Shown: positions 5,972-12,601 of the stretch, one piece after another | Layout: each line of letters opens with the position of its first letter | Position numbering within the stretch: position 1 is the stretch's first letter | Assembly: GCA_937871985.1 (NCBI GenBank) | Contig: CALMPB010000169.1 | Coordinates: 1-12,955 of the forward strand | Reading direction: 5' to 3' | Origin: an uncultured Burkholderiaceae bacterium | Lineage (GTDB): Bacteria; Pseudomonadota; Gammaproteobacteria; Burkholderiales; Burkholderiaceae | DNA: 12,955 nt | Position numbers and translations under genes: made by a program | Notes under the pieces: model-generated | Told to the model about the DNA's origin: nothing | Databases searched by the model: none | The model's input: the letters and a program-made list of their open reading frames with translations, nothing else

Positions 5972-7297
5972 TCAGAGCTTGGTGACAGGCGGCGGCGTCC
6001 ATGCTCCGGTTTTCACCGCTTCTTTTGGAACATAAGTGCGGAACGTCAGCGAGAACGGTTTGCCGTCAGGCGCAGGCAGCCAGTTCGTTTCACTCACCCC
6101 GGCGACCGGTTTTGGGCCGATGGCAATCTTCAGAGAGCCATCTGGCTCGAGCTTGAGATTCGAGTGGTTGTTGAAGTTGTAGCGCTTCAGATCGTTAGGC
6201 ACTACGCGATAGTCCGGCACGCTCACAAGAATGACCGACCAATAGCCATCGACCACGGACTGCGGCAGCTTGTCGGCGGGAAAATGCAGGACATAGCTGT
6301 TTGAGCCGTTGAAAGGGGCCTCGTTGGCATCGCGCGTCGCTACGAAATAGATCACCTCATCGCGCGTGTTGGCCCAGATGCCCGCGTAGTTGACCACGGT
6401 ACGGAGCAAATAGTCGCTGCCGTAATTGCCGGTAGGAGATCCGCCCACCCAGTGGTTGCGATATGGGGCGCTCTTTGTGAAGGCATATTCGATGAACTGC
6501 GGGACCACCTGTTCACGCAACTGCTTGTCAACCGCGGAACGCGCCTCGACGGACGACGACGCATACCTGGCCACCGCGCGCACCCGTTGCTGCATTTGTG
6601 CGGCCACTGGAGACACGTCAAACGCGCTGCCAATCCGAGCATCGACATCGTCGAATATCGCCACGCCCAACAAGTCCTTGTTGGTGAACTGGGGTACGAC
6701 TGGCGGCGGAAGAATGACAGGGATGCCCAGCGTCTTCAGTTCGAAGGCCTGTTGCAGCTTTACTGCACCCTCAGGGTCGTCCTTCAACTCTACGCGGCCA
6801 AGCAACTTGGCTTTGCGGGAATGCAGCTCTATCCGAGCTGCGCCGGTAGGCAGGTCACCTTGCCAGCCAGGAGCCACCAGTGCATAGGTTCCGAACGGTT
6901 GAGAGGGAAACGTACGCTCGTTGATGTTGGCAATGACTTCGCCCCATTCGTCCAGGATCTGAGCGGTGTAATAACGGCCCTCGATCCGCGGCACGGTCAG
7001 CAGGACGGGCGTCCGGTCATCCACTGCTACCCAGGCTTCCAGATACGCCACGTCGAAATTGGGATTGACGAAATCCGCCGAGCCTAGCGGGTTGTATTTG
7101 ATCTGGTTATACGAAAATGAAGCCCCGGCGCGGTCCGTGTGCTCTTGCCGCAGTACCAGCAGCCGGCCGAGCAGATACAGATATGCCTGTTCGATTTGTT
7201 CAGCGTTGGGGCTGAATTGCGACGCTGCTGTCCAATTGGGAGTGTAAGCGGCCAACGATGTCAGAAACGCCAGGAAACCGCGTCGATTTAGATGCAT
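5972..7297 (-). CDS. Exported DUF1254/DUF1214 domain protein (twin-arginine-like leader)
   Basis: A 441-residue paralog of the downstream gene. The N-terminus 'MHLNRRGFLAFLTSLAA' matches a twin-arginine signal (N-R-R-G-F-L followed by a short hydrophobic stretch), suggesting export by Tat, probably folded. The DUF1254-type part runs about 70-200 ('NPNFDVAYLEAWVAVDD', 'RYYTAQILDEWGEV', 'GTYALVAPGWQGDLP'). The DUF1214-type part runs about 325-425 ('NGSNSYVLHFPADKLP', 'GYWSVILVSVPDYRV', 'NWLPAPDGKPFSL'). Shared C-terminal signatures with the downstream gene (NWLPAP, the aromatic-rich 'FWS/YWS' strand, 'SDYLLRT'/'ADYFTRT') show common ancestry. The ATG at 7297 is preceded by GGAG at about 10 bases and sits directly before the RR leader; the in-frame start at 7402 would bury the leader. 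First gene of the two-gene operon. Function unknown. Confidence 0.92.
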   Translation of the reverse strand: MHLNRRGFLAFLTSLAAYTPNWTAASQFSPNAEQIEQAYLYLLGRLLVLRQEHTDRAGASFSYNQIKYNPLGSADFVNPNFDVAYLEAWVAVDDRTPVLLTVPRIEGRYYTAQILDEWGEVIANINERTFPSQPFGTYALVAPGWQGDLPTGAARIELHSRKAKLLGRVELKDDPEGAVKLQQAFELKTLGIPVILPPPVVPQFTNKDLLGVAIFDDVDARIGSAFDVSPVAAQMQQRVRAVARYASSSVEARSAVDKQLREQVVPQFIEYAFTKSAPYRNHWVGGSPTGNYGSDYLLRTVVNYAGIWANTRDEVIYFVATRDANEAPFNGSNSYVLHFPADKLPQSVVDGYWSVILVSVPDYRVVPNDLKRYNFNNHSNLKLEPDGSLKIAIGPKPVAGVSETNWLPAPDGKPFSLTFRTYVPKEAVKTGAWTPPPVTKL

Positions 7298-7403
7298 AGC
7301 AGCCACTCTCCAAAATACAGCCAAGAAACGTACTAGCGTTTGCGTCTGGCGTGGGCCGATTCGAGCCCCTTGCACACAGGAGGGATAAAGCACATGCGTC
7401 AAC

Positions 7404-7427
7404 TTGCGCTGGATGGTTGTAGCGCAA
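7404..7427 (-). promoter_or_regulatory. Dyad TTGCGCT-N10-AGCGCAA upstream of DUF1254 operon
   Basis: A perfect 7-bp inverted repeat (7404-7410 and 7421-7427) with a 10-base spacer, about one turn plus spacer for a dimeric regulator, 107 bases before the first operon start. A consensus -35 hexamer TTGACA lies just upstream on the minus strand (7464-7459), though no convincing -10 was found at normal spacing. Candidate operator. Confidence 0.45.
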
Positions 7428-7546
7428 CGAAAACGAGTTTCCTGAATAAGATCCAGATTGTCAACGAAGAAGCTTCATTCGACCAGTGACACCTCACAAC
7501 GACGGCTGGCGGATCCGGCCATGCGTCGATTAAGAAGGCGAGCGGC

Positions 7547-7581
7547 ATGTCCGTTTTTGGCCGGAGCGGCCACTGACCACA
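7547..7581 (+). repeat. Short palindromic repeat, copy 1
   Basis: Starts ATGTC and ends CACTGACCACA, with a core TGGCCG/CGGCCA inverted repeat around GAG. It matches 9823-9858 over its whole length except for three substitutions and one missing base in the loop. The self-complementary core makes it a REP-like element. I recall similar core elements between genes in other proteobacteria, but this was not checked. Confidence 0.65.
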
Positions 7582-7674
7582 GGGGGCCCGGGCCTTCCAG
7601 ACAAGGCACGGCATTCTTCTCTTGCAACTTCCAACTTATAGCTGAGAGATCGAGACGTCCGTGTCTCTTCCCCA

Positions 7675-7690
7675 ATGCCCGTACGGGCAT
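7675..7690. repeat. 16-bp perfect palindrome ATGCCCGTACGGGCAT
   Basis: Two-fold symmetric without spacer, in gene-free DNA between repeat copies 1 and 3. Just before it GAGAC/GTCTC (7652-7656, 7663-7667) forms another small dyad. Could be a protein site or a remnant of a mobile or repeat element; no direct functional evidence. Confidence 0.5.
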
Positions 7691-7900
7691 GCCCCAAAGC
7701 TGCCGGCTTGGACTGTCGCGCTGATTTAATCGCGTTTATTGCGAAGTTCGCCTTTTTTGACGGCGCCGACCGATCCATACAGCATGTCGGCTGGCGACTT
7801 GCTTGGCGTTGACTATGTCCGTTCCCGGCCTGCGCCCGACATTCGCGATTGGCGCCGCATCGACATTCGAACGGCAACTTCGTCGCGGAAGGCGCCAGTC

Positions 7901-7933
7901 GTGTCTGGCCGCTCTCGGCCCTGAACAGTCATT
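7901..7933 (-). repeat. Short palindromic repeat, copy 3 (diverged, inverted)
   Basis: On the plus strand TGGCCG-CTCT-CGGCC is followed by CTGAACAGTCAT. Aligned to the reverse complement of 9823-9858 it keeps the palindromic core and the tail pattern AA-n-CAG-n-CAT. It is therefore a diverged copy in opposite orientation to copies 1 and 2. Confidence 0.4.
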
Positions 7934-7957
7934 GAGGTGGAGTTGCATGCAAATGGT

Positions 7958-7971
7958 GCTCCGCTAGGAGC
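7958..7971 (-). terminator. Weak candidate terminator after methyltransferase gene
   Basis: GCTCC (7958-7962) and GGAGC (7967-7971) form a 5-bp GC-rich stem with a 4-base loop, 46 bases after the methyltransferase stop. Only ATTT follows on the minus strand, so intrinsic termination is uncertain. Confidence 0.3.
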
Positions 7972-8016
7972 GGGCTGCATATAAACTCGTTGATCATCGG
8001 TTGCCTGAACCACTGG

Positions 8017-8787
8017 CTATTGCGCTGCCCATAAGGTCCAGCGGTCTTTTTCGATGATCGGGCCTCGTTCGGGTAAATGGCTTCGGATGTAGTCAATCAA
8101 AGCCATCAATTCTTCATCTGACAGATCATGGAGAATGGACCGGCCTGTTCTCGCAGCCAGGTCGCTGGACAGCGCTTCAATGCCTTCATAAGTTTTACGC
8201 GTCTCCCATAGTGAAGTGCTGGAGACCTCCAAGAAGCCATTGGCCCTCAAGGCTGTGATCACCTTCTCAGGCGCAGGCCTGCGTGCTGCTTCGATAGCTC
8301 TGAGCTTGGGAAAGCGGTCGAAAAAGTAGCCACGCAAATGCTCCTTGGAGCCCGCGACATTGACATCCTCCACCGTGCGGTCCTGGATGATCAACATGCC
8401 CCCGGGAGCCAGCAAGCGGCGAGCTTCTGCGAAGCAGGCGTCATAGCTCGCGAGGTGATGGATCAGTGCACGCTGAAACACAATATCGTAACTGCCCGAC
8501 GGCAACCCAGTCTGGATTGCATCGCCCTGCACGAATCGGAGGTTTTCCATGCCTGCTGCGCGCTCTTGGCTGGCTGCCACCATCTCGGCCGAGAAGTCGA
8601 CTCCTGTCACCTTTGCTGCCCCCAATACGTGCCAGGCAAGCGAGTAAATTCCACCACCACAGCCAATATCCGCCACACGCTTGCCATGAGGGACAACGAT
8701 TGCCTTGATGGCGTGCGCCCAGGCATTGTCGGCGTCTCGACCAGAGTAGGTGTAGCGATTTTGTTTGGCGTGAAAATCAATCGGCAT
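8017..8787 (-). CDS. Class I SAM-dependent methyltransferase
   Basis: A 256-residue cytoplasmic methyltransferase of the UbiE/Methyltransf_11 type. Motif I is 'VADIGCGGGIYSL' (38-50), the acidic residue that binds the SAM ribose is D64 in 'VTGVDFSAEMV', 'VQGDA' (86-90) carries the adenine-side Asp, and the post-motif 'GSYDIVFQRALIHHL' (98-112) and 'LLAPGGMLII' (125-134) complete the Rossmann core. The C-terminal third is a cap that would define the acceptor, which I cannot identify (a small molecule is more likely than RNA or protein). The ATG at 8787 has AAGGA with 7-base spacing. The gene is divergent from the LysR gene across 118 bases holding a LysR-type dyad, so it is the likely target of that regulator. 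Confidence 0.9.
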   Translation of the reverse strand: MPIDFHAKQNRYTYSGRDADNAWAHAIKAIVVPHGKRVADIGCGGGIYSLAWHVLGAAKVTGVDFSAEMVAASQERAAGMENLRFVQGDAIQTGLPSGSYDIVFQRALIHHLASYDACFAEARRLLAPGGMLIIQDRTVEDVNVAGSKEHLRGYFFDRFPKLRAIEAARRPAPEKVITALRANGFLEVSSTSLWETRKTYEGIEALSSDLAARTGRSILHDLSDEELMALIDYIRSHLPERGPIIEKDRWTLWAAQ

Positions 8788-8852
8788 CGTTCATTCCTTG
8801 CTTTTCAGTCGAATGTGAACGAATGCTAGGCCTCGGCGAAGAAAATGTAAAA

Positions 8853-8865
8853 TATCTGCTTGATA
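8853..8865. promoter_or_regulatory. LysR-type operator candidate, TATC-N5-GATA
   Basis: A T-N11-A dyad with perfect 4-bp arms in the AT-rich gap between the divergent methyltransferase and LysR genes, the classical site and position for LysR autoregulation and target control. A second dyad, GAAGA/TCTTC (8872-8876, 8886-8890), lies next to it towards the LysR gene. Confidence 0.5.
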
Positions 8866-8905
8866 CCAAAAGAAGATGTTTTAAGTCTTCAAAAATGGGC
8901 CCTCT

Positions 8906-9793
8906 GTGGAACTACGTCACCTTCGCTATTTCGTTGCCGTTGCCGAGGAGCAAAGCGTCACCGAGGCGGCCGAACGACTGGGAATCAACCAGCCCCCGCT
9001 CAGTCAGCAAATTCGCGATCTCGAACGCGAGTTGGGCGTGGAATTGTTCGAGCGCACCCCGCGCAGTGTTCGCCTCAACGCAGCGGGAGAGATATTTCTC
9101 CAGGACGCCCGAAAGATCCTGGCGGCGGCACAAGACTCCGTCGTCAGAGTCAAACATGCAGCTCGCGGGTACTTGGGAGATTTGAAAGTTGCTTACACGA
9201 GTTCGGCAGCCCTCCATCCATTCGTTCCTCGCGTGCTGCGGGTGTTTGGCGAGAGCTATCCGCATGTGACATTGGATGTGCGTGAAGACACCACTGACGC
9301 ACTCTTTCGGGCCGTCAAAGGCGCAGAAATAGATGCTGCATTCGTGCGTGCGCCAGCGGCCAGTTTCCTGCCGCTGAAAGCCATGGTGGTGGATGAAGAA
9401 GCGGTGGTGGTTGCCTTGCCCCGAGGCCACAGGCTGAGTGATACCAGCACCCCGCTCGCATTGAAAGACCTGGCAACGGAACCCTTCGTGCTGTACCGAA
9501 GCCCGGATGGCCCCGGCGTGCTGGACGTATTGTCCGCCGCTTGTCATAAGCAGGGATTCAGTCCCAGAGCAACGGCGACCGTTCCGCGATTGCTCTCCGC
9601 TGCCACCATGGTCGCCGCTGGACACGGAATTACCATTTTGCCGGCAGCGCTGCAAGCCCTGCACCAAGACAGCGTGGTTTACCGGGAGCTGGACGAAGCA
9701 TCGGCGTTCACCATTCCGCTGACTTTGATCTGGCGCGAAACAGCGGAGAACACTCCACTGGCACGTTTTGTGTCCTCCGTGACGGCGTTTTAG
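8906..9793 (+). CDS. LysR-family transcriptional regulator
   Basis: A 295-residue full-length LysR regulator. The N-terminal winged helix-turn-helix is typical: 'MELRHLRYFVAVAEEQSVTEAAERLGINQPPLSQQIRDLERELGVELFER', with the recognition helix around 28-40 and a linker helix to about 85. The co-inducer domain (about 90-293) shows 'LKVAYTSSAALHPFVPRVLRVFGESYPHVTL' and 'MVAAGHGITILPAALQ'. The start is a GTG at 8906, needed to give the canonical MELRHLRYF beginning; the ribosome site is weak (GGGC at about 6 bases). It is divergent from the methyltransferase gene and probably controls it and itself. Its inducer is unknown. The gene ends 30 bases before a short palindromic repeat, and the next gene is a convergent LysR pseudogene. 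Confidence 0.95.
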   Translation: MELRHLRYFVAVAEEQSVTEAAERLGINQPPLSQQIRDLERELGVELFERTPRSVRLNAAGEIFLQDARKILAAAQDSVVRVKHAARGYLGDLKVAYTSSAALHPFVPRVLRVFGESYPHVTLDVREDTTDALFRAVKGAEIDAAFVRAPAASFLPLKAMVVDEEAVVVALPRGHRLSDTSTPLALKDLATEPFVLYRSPDGPGVLDVLSAACHKQGFSPRATATVPRLLSAATMVAAGHGITILPAALQALHQDSVVYRELDEASAFTIPLTLIWRETAENTPLARFVSSVTAF

Positions 9794-9822
9794 CCAGCAT
9801 CACCGTCGCTTGATAGATTCGT

Positions 9823-9858
9823 ATGTCTGCTTCTGGCCGGAAGCGGCCACTGACCACA
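9823..9858 (+). repeat. Short palindromic repeat, copy 2
   Basis: Same element as copy 1, with core TGGCCG-GAAG-CGGCCA. It lies between the convergent LysR gene and LysR pseudogene. The reading frame of the pseudogene loses its LysR homology at the repeat's right edge (9858). The GC stem could also stop transcription of the LysR gene. Confidence 0.65.
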
Positions 9859-10428
9859 ATGCGGCAATGCCCAACTCCAAAAGCGCGGCATCAACCATGT
9901 TGGGGGTTGTGTTGAAAATGAGCTGTCCGTCCACTCGAACGTTCAGCTGCTGACCGCGGCGTAAGAGGTCCCAGACATAGATCCCCGCTGGTCTGCAGGC
10001 GCATGTTGATGCAATTCAGGCCCGGAAAATCATGTGGTTCCTTCGGTTTTGGGCAGGCGTCGAAGTATTCGGGCGACGCGGCAATCGTCATGCGTAACGG
10101 TGGCCCGATGGGCGCGGCTATCATGTTTGTCGATGGTGGCGCCCAGACGTGCGCCCGCGTCGAAGCGGTCGGCTACGATGTCCCGAAAACCGTAATTCAC
10201 GTCGAACTCCATCTTGATGTGGGGATACTCACGCAGCAGCGGCGCAAGCTTCGGTAGGATGGTGGTTCGAAGAATGTGATCACCGCAGGCGATGCGGACC
10301 GTTCCTCCAGGTTTGTCCCTCAGTTGGGTCAGCTCATCCAGTTCGGACTCGATTTCGTCGAAACGATGCCTGATGGCATTCAGCAGGTCGTGTGCGTTCA
10401 CCTTGGGTACCCGCGCCGAAATCAACAA
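9857..10428 (-). pseudogene. LysR-family regulator remnant with two frameshifts
   Basis: The remnant covers the linker helix and much of the effector domain of a LysR regulator in three successive frames. The first frame reads 'LNAIRHRFDEIESELDELTQLRDKPGGTVRIACGDHILRTTILPKLAPLLREYPHIKMEFDVNYGFRDIVADRFDAGARLG' to about 10125. After a one-base shift comes 'MIAAPIGPPLRMTIAASPEYFDACPKPKEPHDFPGLNCINMRLQTSG'. A second one-base shift at a G-run (9983-9986) leads to 'IYVWDLLRRGQQLNVRVDGQLIFNTTPNMVDAALLELGIAAL'. The DNA-binding N-terminus is not visible upstream, and the C-terminus is cut at the palindromic repeat. Family members are about 300 residues, so roughly 60% remains. It lies 115 bases after the prpF-like gene and may once have regulated it. 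Confidence 0.85.
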
Positions 10429-10543
10429 GCGCGAAGCTGAGCAGATGAACCGATCCAGCGATTGGTTCGCGAAGCATCATCCAGGACTCGACTCTCCGGC
10501 ACGCACTCGCGCGGCACCGGCGTCGCTGTGACAGGACTGAATC

Positions 10544-11692
10544 TTACATATCCGCGCCACGCAGATATGCCTTGCCCTCGGCCAGGCGACGTGCGGTGCG
10601 CAGTATTCCGGCGCGTTCGACATGCCAGTCTCCGTCAAGCCTTTTGACGCTTGCGTCGACGTGGATGAGGCCCGAAGGATGACCGAATGCGAGAGGGCGG
10701 GCGACATTGCCGCCGCACAACTGCGCGGGTATCGTGCCCTGCAGATTGCAGGCAATTCCAGTCGTGGCGGTAACGGTGCCCGCCAGGGTCTTGCTTGCCG
10801 AGCCGGATGCGTACTGGCGGCAGAGCAGGTCGTGAGAATCGCCGCTGATGCGTTTGCCGTCGGTACAGGTCAAATATTCCCGAGGGCGCTGGAGCAATAC
10901 GAGCATGGGAGTCGAAGGGGCGCTTCGGGCGTTCCAGTAATCCGCCAGACCGAGCCGGTACGCTACTGCCTTGCGGACCAAATCCATTTTCGCCTTGAGG
11001 TCGGCGTCGCCATCGATCCGCTGAGGATCCTCCATGCCTGTCAATCCGAAAGCGCCGGCGTGGGCGTAGATAACCAGGTTTGCGCCATCCACGACCGACA
11101 CCTCGATGCTGCCAACGCCAGCAACGTCCAGCCGGGTTAGGGGTTCTCCAAAGGGTAGCAGCCTGCCTGTGATGGCGCCGACGGCCCGTGAAAAGTCCAG
11201 TTCAATTGGGGCGCCAGTGCCAGGCACGCCGCCGATCTCGAGGTCCCCCTTGGTTTGTACTTTTCCGCCGGACGTAGGCACGCGAACGTGAACCATGCAA
11301 TCGGTGTTCAGATTGTGCACGCGCACCAAGGTGCGACCTTCTTCGGGGGCGACAAGACCTTGCTCTACCGCGTAGACGCCAACCGCGGCGGTCAGATTCC
11401 CGCAATTCAAATTGAAGTCAACCTCGGGCGCGACCGTTCCCACTTGGCCAAACAGGTACGTGACGTCGCTGTCGGGTCGTTTCGCCTTGCCGATGATCGC
11501 GGCCTTGCTCGTCAGTTTGTCGGCCCCGCCCAGTCCGTCGATCTGACGCCGGTCGGGACTGCCGAACAGATCGAGCAGCAAACGGGTCAACGCCTGGCGG
11601 TCCTCGGGGACGTCTTGCTCGCGAAGGAATACTCCCTTGCTCGTCCCGCCTCGCATCAGCACGAAGTCGATGGTGTCTTTCGATAGGGGCAT
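10544..11692 (-). CDS. prpF: PrpF-family isomerase/tautomerase
   Basis: A 382-residue member of the PrpF family (diaminopimelate-epimerase fold, cofactor-free), which isomerises unsaturated tricarboxylates such as aconitates, or acts as 4-oxalomesaconate tautomerase in gallate/protocatechuate pathways. Signatures are 'MRGGTSKGVF' (13-22), 'IDGLGGADKLTSKAAII' (51-67), 'FNLNCGNL' with the likely catalytic C97, 'TLAGTVTATTGIACNL' and 'FGHPSG' near the C-terminus. ATG 11692 was chosen over GTG 11704: GAGG lies about 7 bases before it, while the GTG would overlap that site. No AcnD/PrpB/PrpC genes are nearby, so the propionate (methylcitrate) role is not implied by context; the divergent MmgE/PrpD-family gene suggests another organic-acid pathway. 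The symbol names the family, not a proven function. Confidence 0.9.
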   Translation of the reverse strand: MPLSKDTIDFVLMRGGTSKGVFLREQDVPEDRQALTRLLLDLFGSPDRRQIDGLGGADKLTSKAAIIGKAKRPDSDVTYLFGQVGTVAPEVDFNLNCGNLTAAVGVYAVEQGLVAPEEGRTLVRVHNLNTDCMVHVRVPTSGGKVQTKGDLEIGGVPGTGAPIELDFSRAVGAITGRLLPFGEPLTRLDVAGVGSIEVSVVDGANLVIYAHAGAFGLTGMEDPQRIDGDADLKAKMDLVRKAVAYRLGLADYWNARSAPSTPMLVLLQRPREYLTCTDGKRISGDSHDLLCRQYASGSASKTLAGTVTATTGIACNLQGTIPAQLCGGNVARPLAFGHPSGLIHVDASVKRLDGDWHVERAGILRTARRLAEGKAYLRGADM

Positions 11693-12465
11693 GGTGGACC
11701 TCACTCTGATGAACTGTTTTTACGTTTGATCCGGCGCGCGGTGCGGACCGGAGCGAGGCAAGTCCGTATCGGCCTTGAGCAGGTTCCGCTGCGACCGATG
11801 CCCTGGTCGCCAAACGTCCCGGCCAAACCGACATGCGCCATGTCACGGGTGAAGCTTCGCTCGCCTTTGTTGGAACTGGCGAAGGCTGTACTCTAAGCGC
11901 CAGAGAGCTGCTTGAATACCGATTTGCAGCGCTTTTCGATCCACATAGTGAGACATCAACGCGGTCAGCGCGCGCCGAGACGCGTTCCAGACTGCAAGTC
12001 CTGCGCCGTGCCTTGATGTTGCTGCGGCTCAGCACCCGGCACAACAGAACTGTCTTGAGGTCGACTGATCCGCGCCCGAAGAGCGGAATTGAAAACTCCG
12101 CGGTGCGTTAGATCCCGCCCGGTGCACGAGCGCCTGGCATCGGCTGGCGTCCGCCGTCGAGGTCGACTTCAATGAAGACTCTTGGGGCCGCGTTCGCAGC
12201 GGTCAGCGCCATCACGGATTCCCCAACGCTCATGATCTGCGCCGGGTCGCGCGTCTACGTGACCCCCTCATGCCCGGATATTGCGACACGCGAATGTGTT
12301 AGCGCTCGCCGAGCGGGCGGTCGAGTTTGGCAGCTTTCCCGGTATGAGAAGCCGCGCATGATCAGCAGCGGACTTATCTCTTCCAAACTCGTGCTTTCGC
12401 CGCTGTAACGGAACGCCCACGGGGGCGGCCCAATTGGGTTTCAACGACATCTTCCATCGCCTCGG

Positions 12466-12490
12466 GTCCAAACTATTTCACTATATGGAC
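12466..12490. promoter_or_regulatory. Dyad GTCCA-N15-TGGAC
   Basis: 5-bp inverted arms (12466-12470 and 12486-12490) about 110-135 bases before the MmgE/PrpD start. The same arm sequences recur closer to the gene with a 5-base spacer, suggesting a two-site operator. Candidate only. Confidence 0.35.
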
Positions 12491-12562
12491 GCCGGAGGGG
12501 CGCGAGTTTCATGATCTCCCGCTAGCATTTGGGCGGCGTGTAATCCTAATCAAAACACGGCC

Positions 12563-12577
12563 GTCCAAATTATGGAC
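12563..12577. promoter_or_regulatory. Dyad GTCCA-AATTA-TGGAC (T-N11-A type)
   Basis: A 5-bp perfect inverted repeat with an AT-rich centre, 25-39 bases before the MmgE/PrpD start, in promoter-proximal position. The inner 13 bases fit the LysR T-N11-A pattern. Its centre is about 92 bases from that of the first GTCCA dyad. Confidence 0.45.
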
Positions 12578-12601
12578 TATTGAAAAAACAAGGGAAGTCG
12601 T

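Larger units (their letters stand above)
7298..8016. other. Gene-free stretch with short palindromes
   Basis: About 0.7 kb between the DUF1254 operon and the methyltransferase gene. Open frames here have poor composition (Arg/Ser/Pro-rich, no domain signatures) and I accept none as a gene. It holds the operon's upstream region (about 7298-7480), two copies of a short palindromic repeat in opposite orientation (7547-7581, 7901-7933), a 16-bp palindrome (7675-7690), and a 10-bp palindrome TTGCATGCAA (7943-7952). Confidence 0.6.
11693..12601. other. Intergenic region without a credible intact gene
   Basis: About 0.9 kb between two divergent catabolic genes, long for this genome type. Open frames are present on both strands but show Arg/Ser-rich translations and no domain signatures. 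One minus-strand frame at 11843-12028 has a natural composition (contains 'RRALTALMSHYVDRKALQIGIQAALWRLEYSLRQF') but no proper start and no family I recognise; it may be a decayed gene fragment. The right end carries the GTCCA/TGGAC dyads before the MmgE/PrpD gene. Confidence 0.55.

Noticed and set aside
6452..7087. Plus-strand ORF of 211 codons opposite the first DUF1254 gene
   Set aside because: No recognisable motif, poor composition and antisense to a well-supported gene.
7530..7877. Minus-strand ORF of 115 codons in the gene-free stretch
   Set aside because: Cys/Arg/Ser-rich with no start context, and it runs through the palindromic repeat; unlikely to be translated.
8912..9667. Minus-strand ORF of 251 codons opposite the LysR gene
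   Set aside because: Shadow of the LysR gene, whose plus-strand frame gives a complete canonical regulator.
7547..9858. Composite transposon or insertion sequence bounded by the repeats
   Set aside because: No transposase, target-site duplication or terminal structure typical of an IS; the repeats look like small dispersed palindromic elements.
11418..12044. Minus-strand ORF of 208 codons upstream of and overlapping the prpF-type gene
   Set aside because: The overlapping part is an out-of-frame reading of prpF and the rest is Arg/Ser-rich without family signature.
12172..12408. Plus-strand ORF beginning MKTLGAAFAAVSAI that resembles a signal peptide
   Set aside because: Only the first residues look natural; there is no ribosome site and the rest has no domain pattern, so a short secreted protein cannot be supported.
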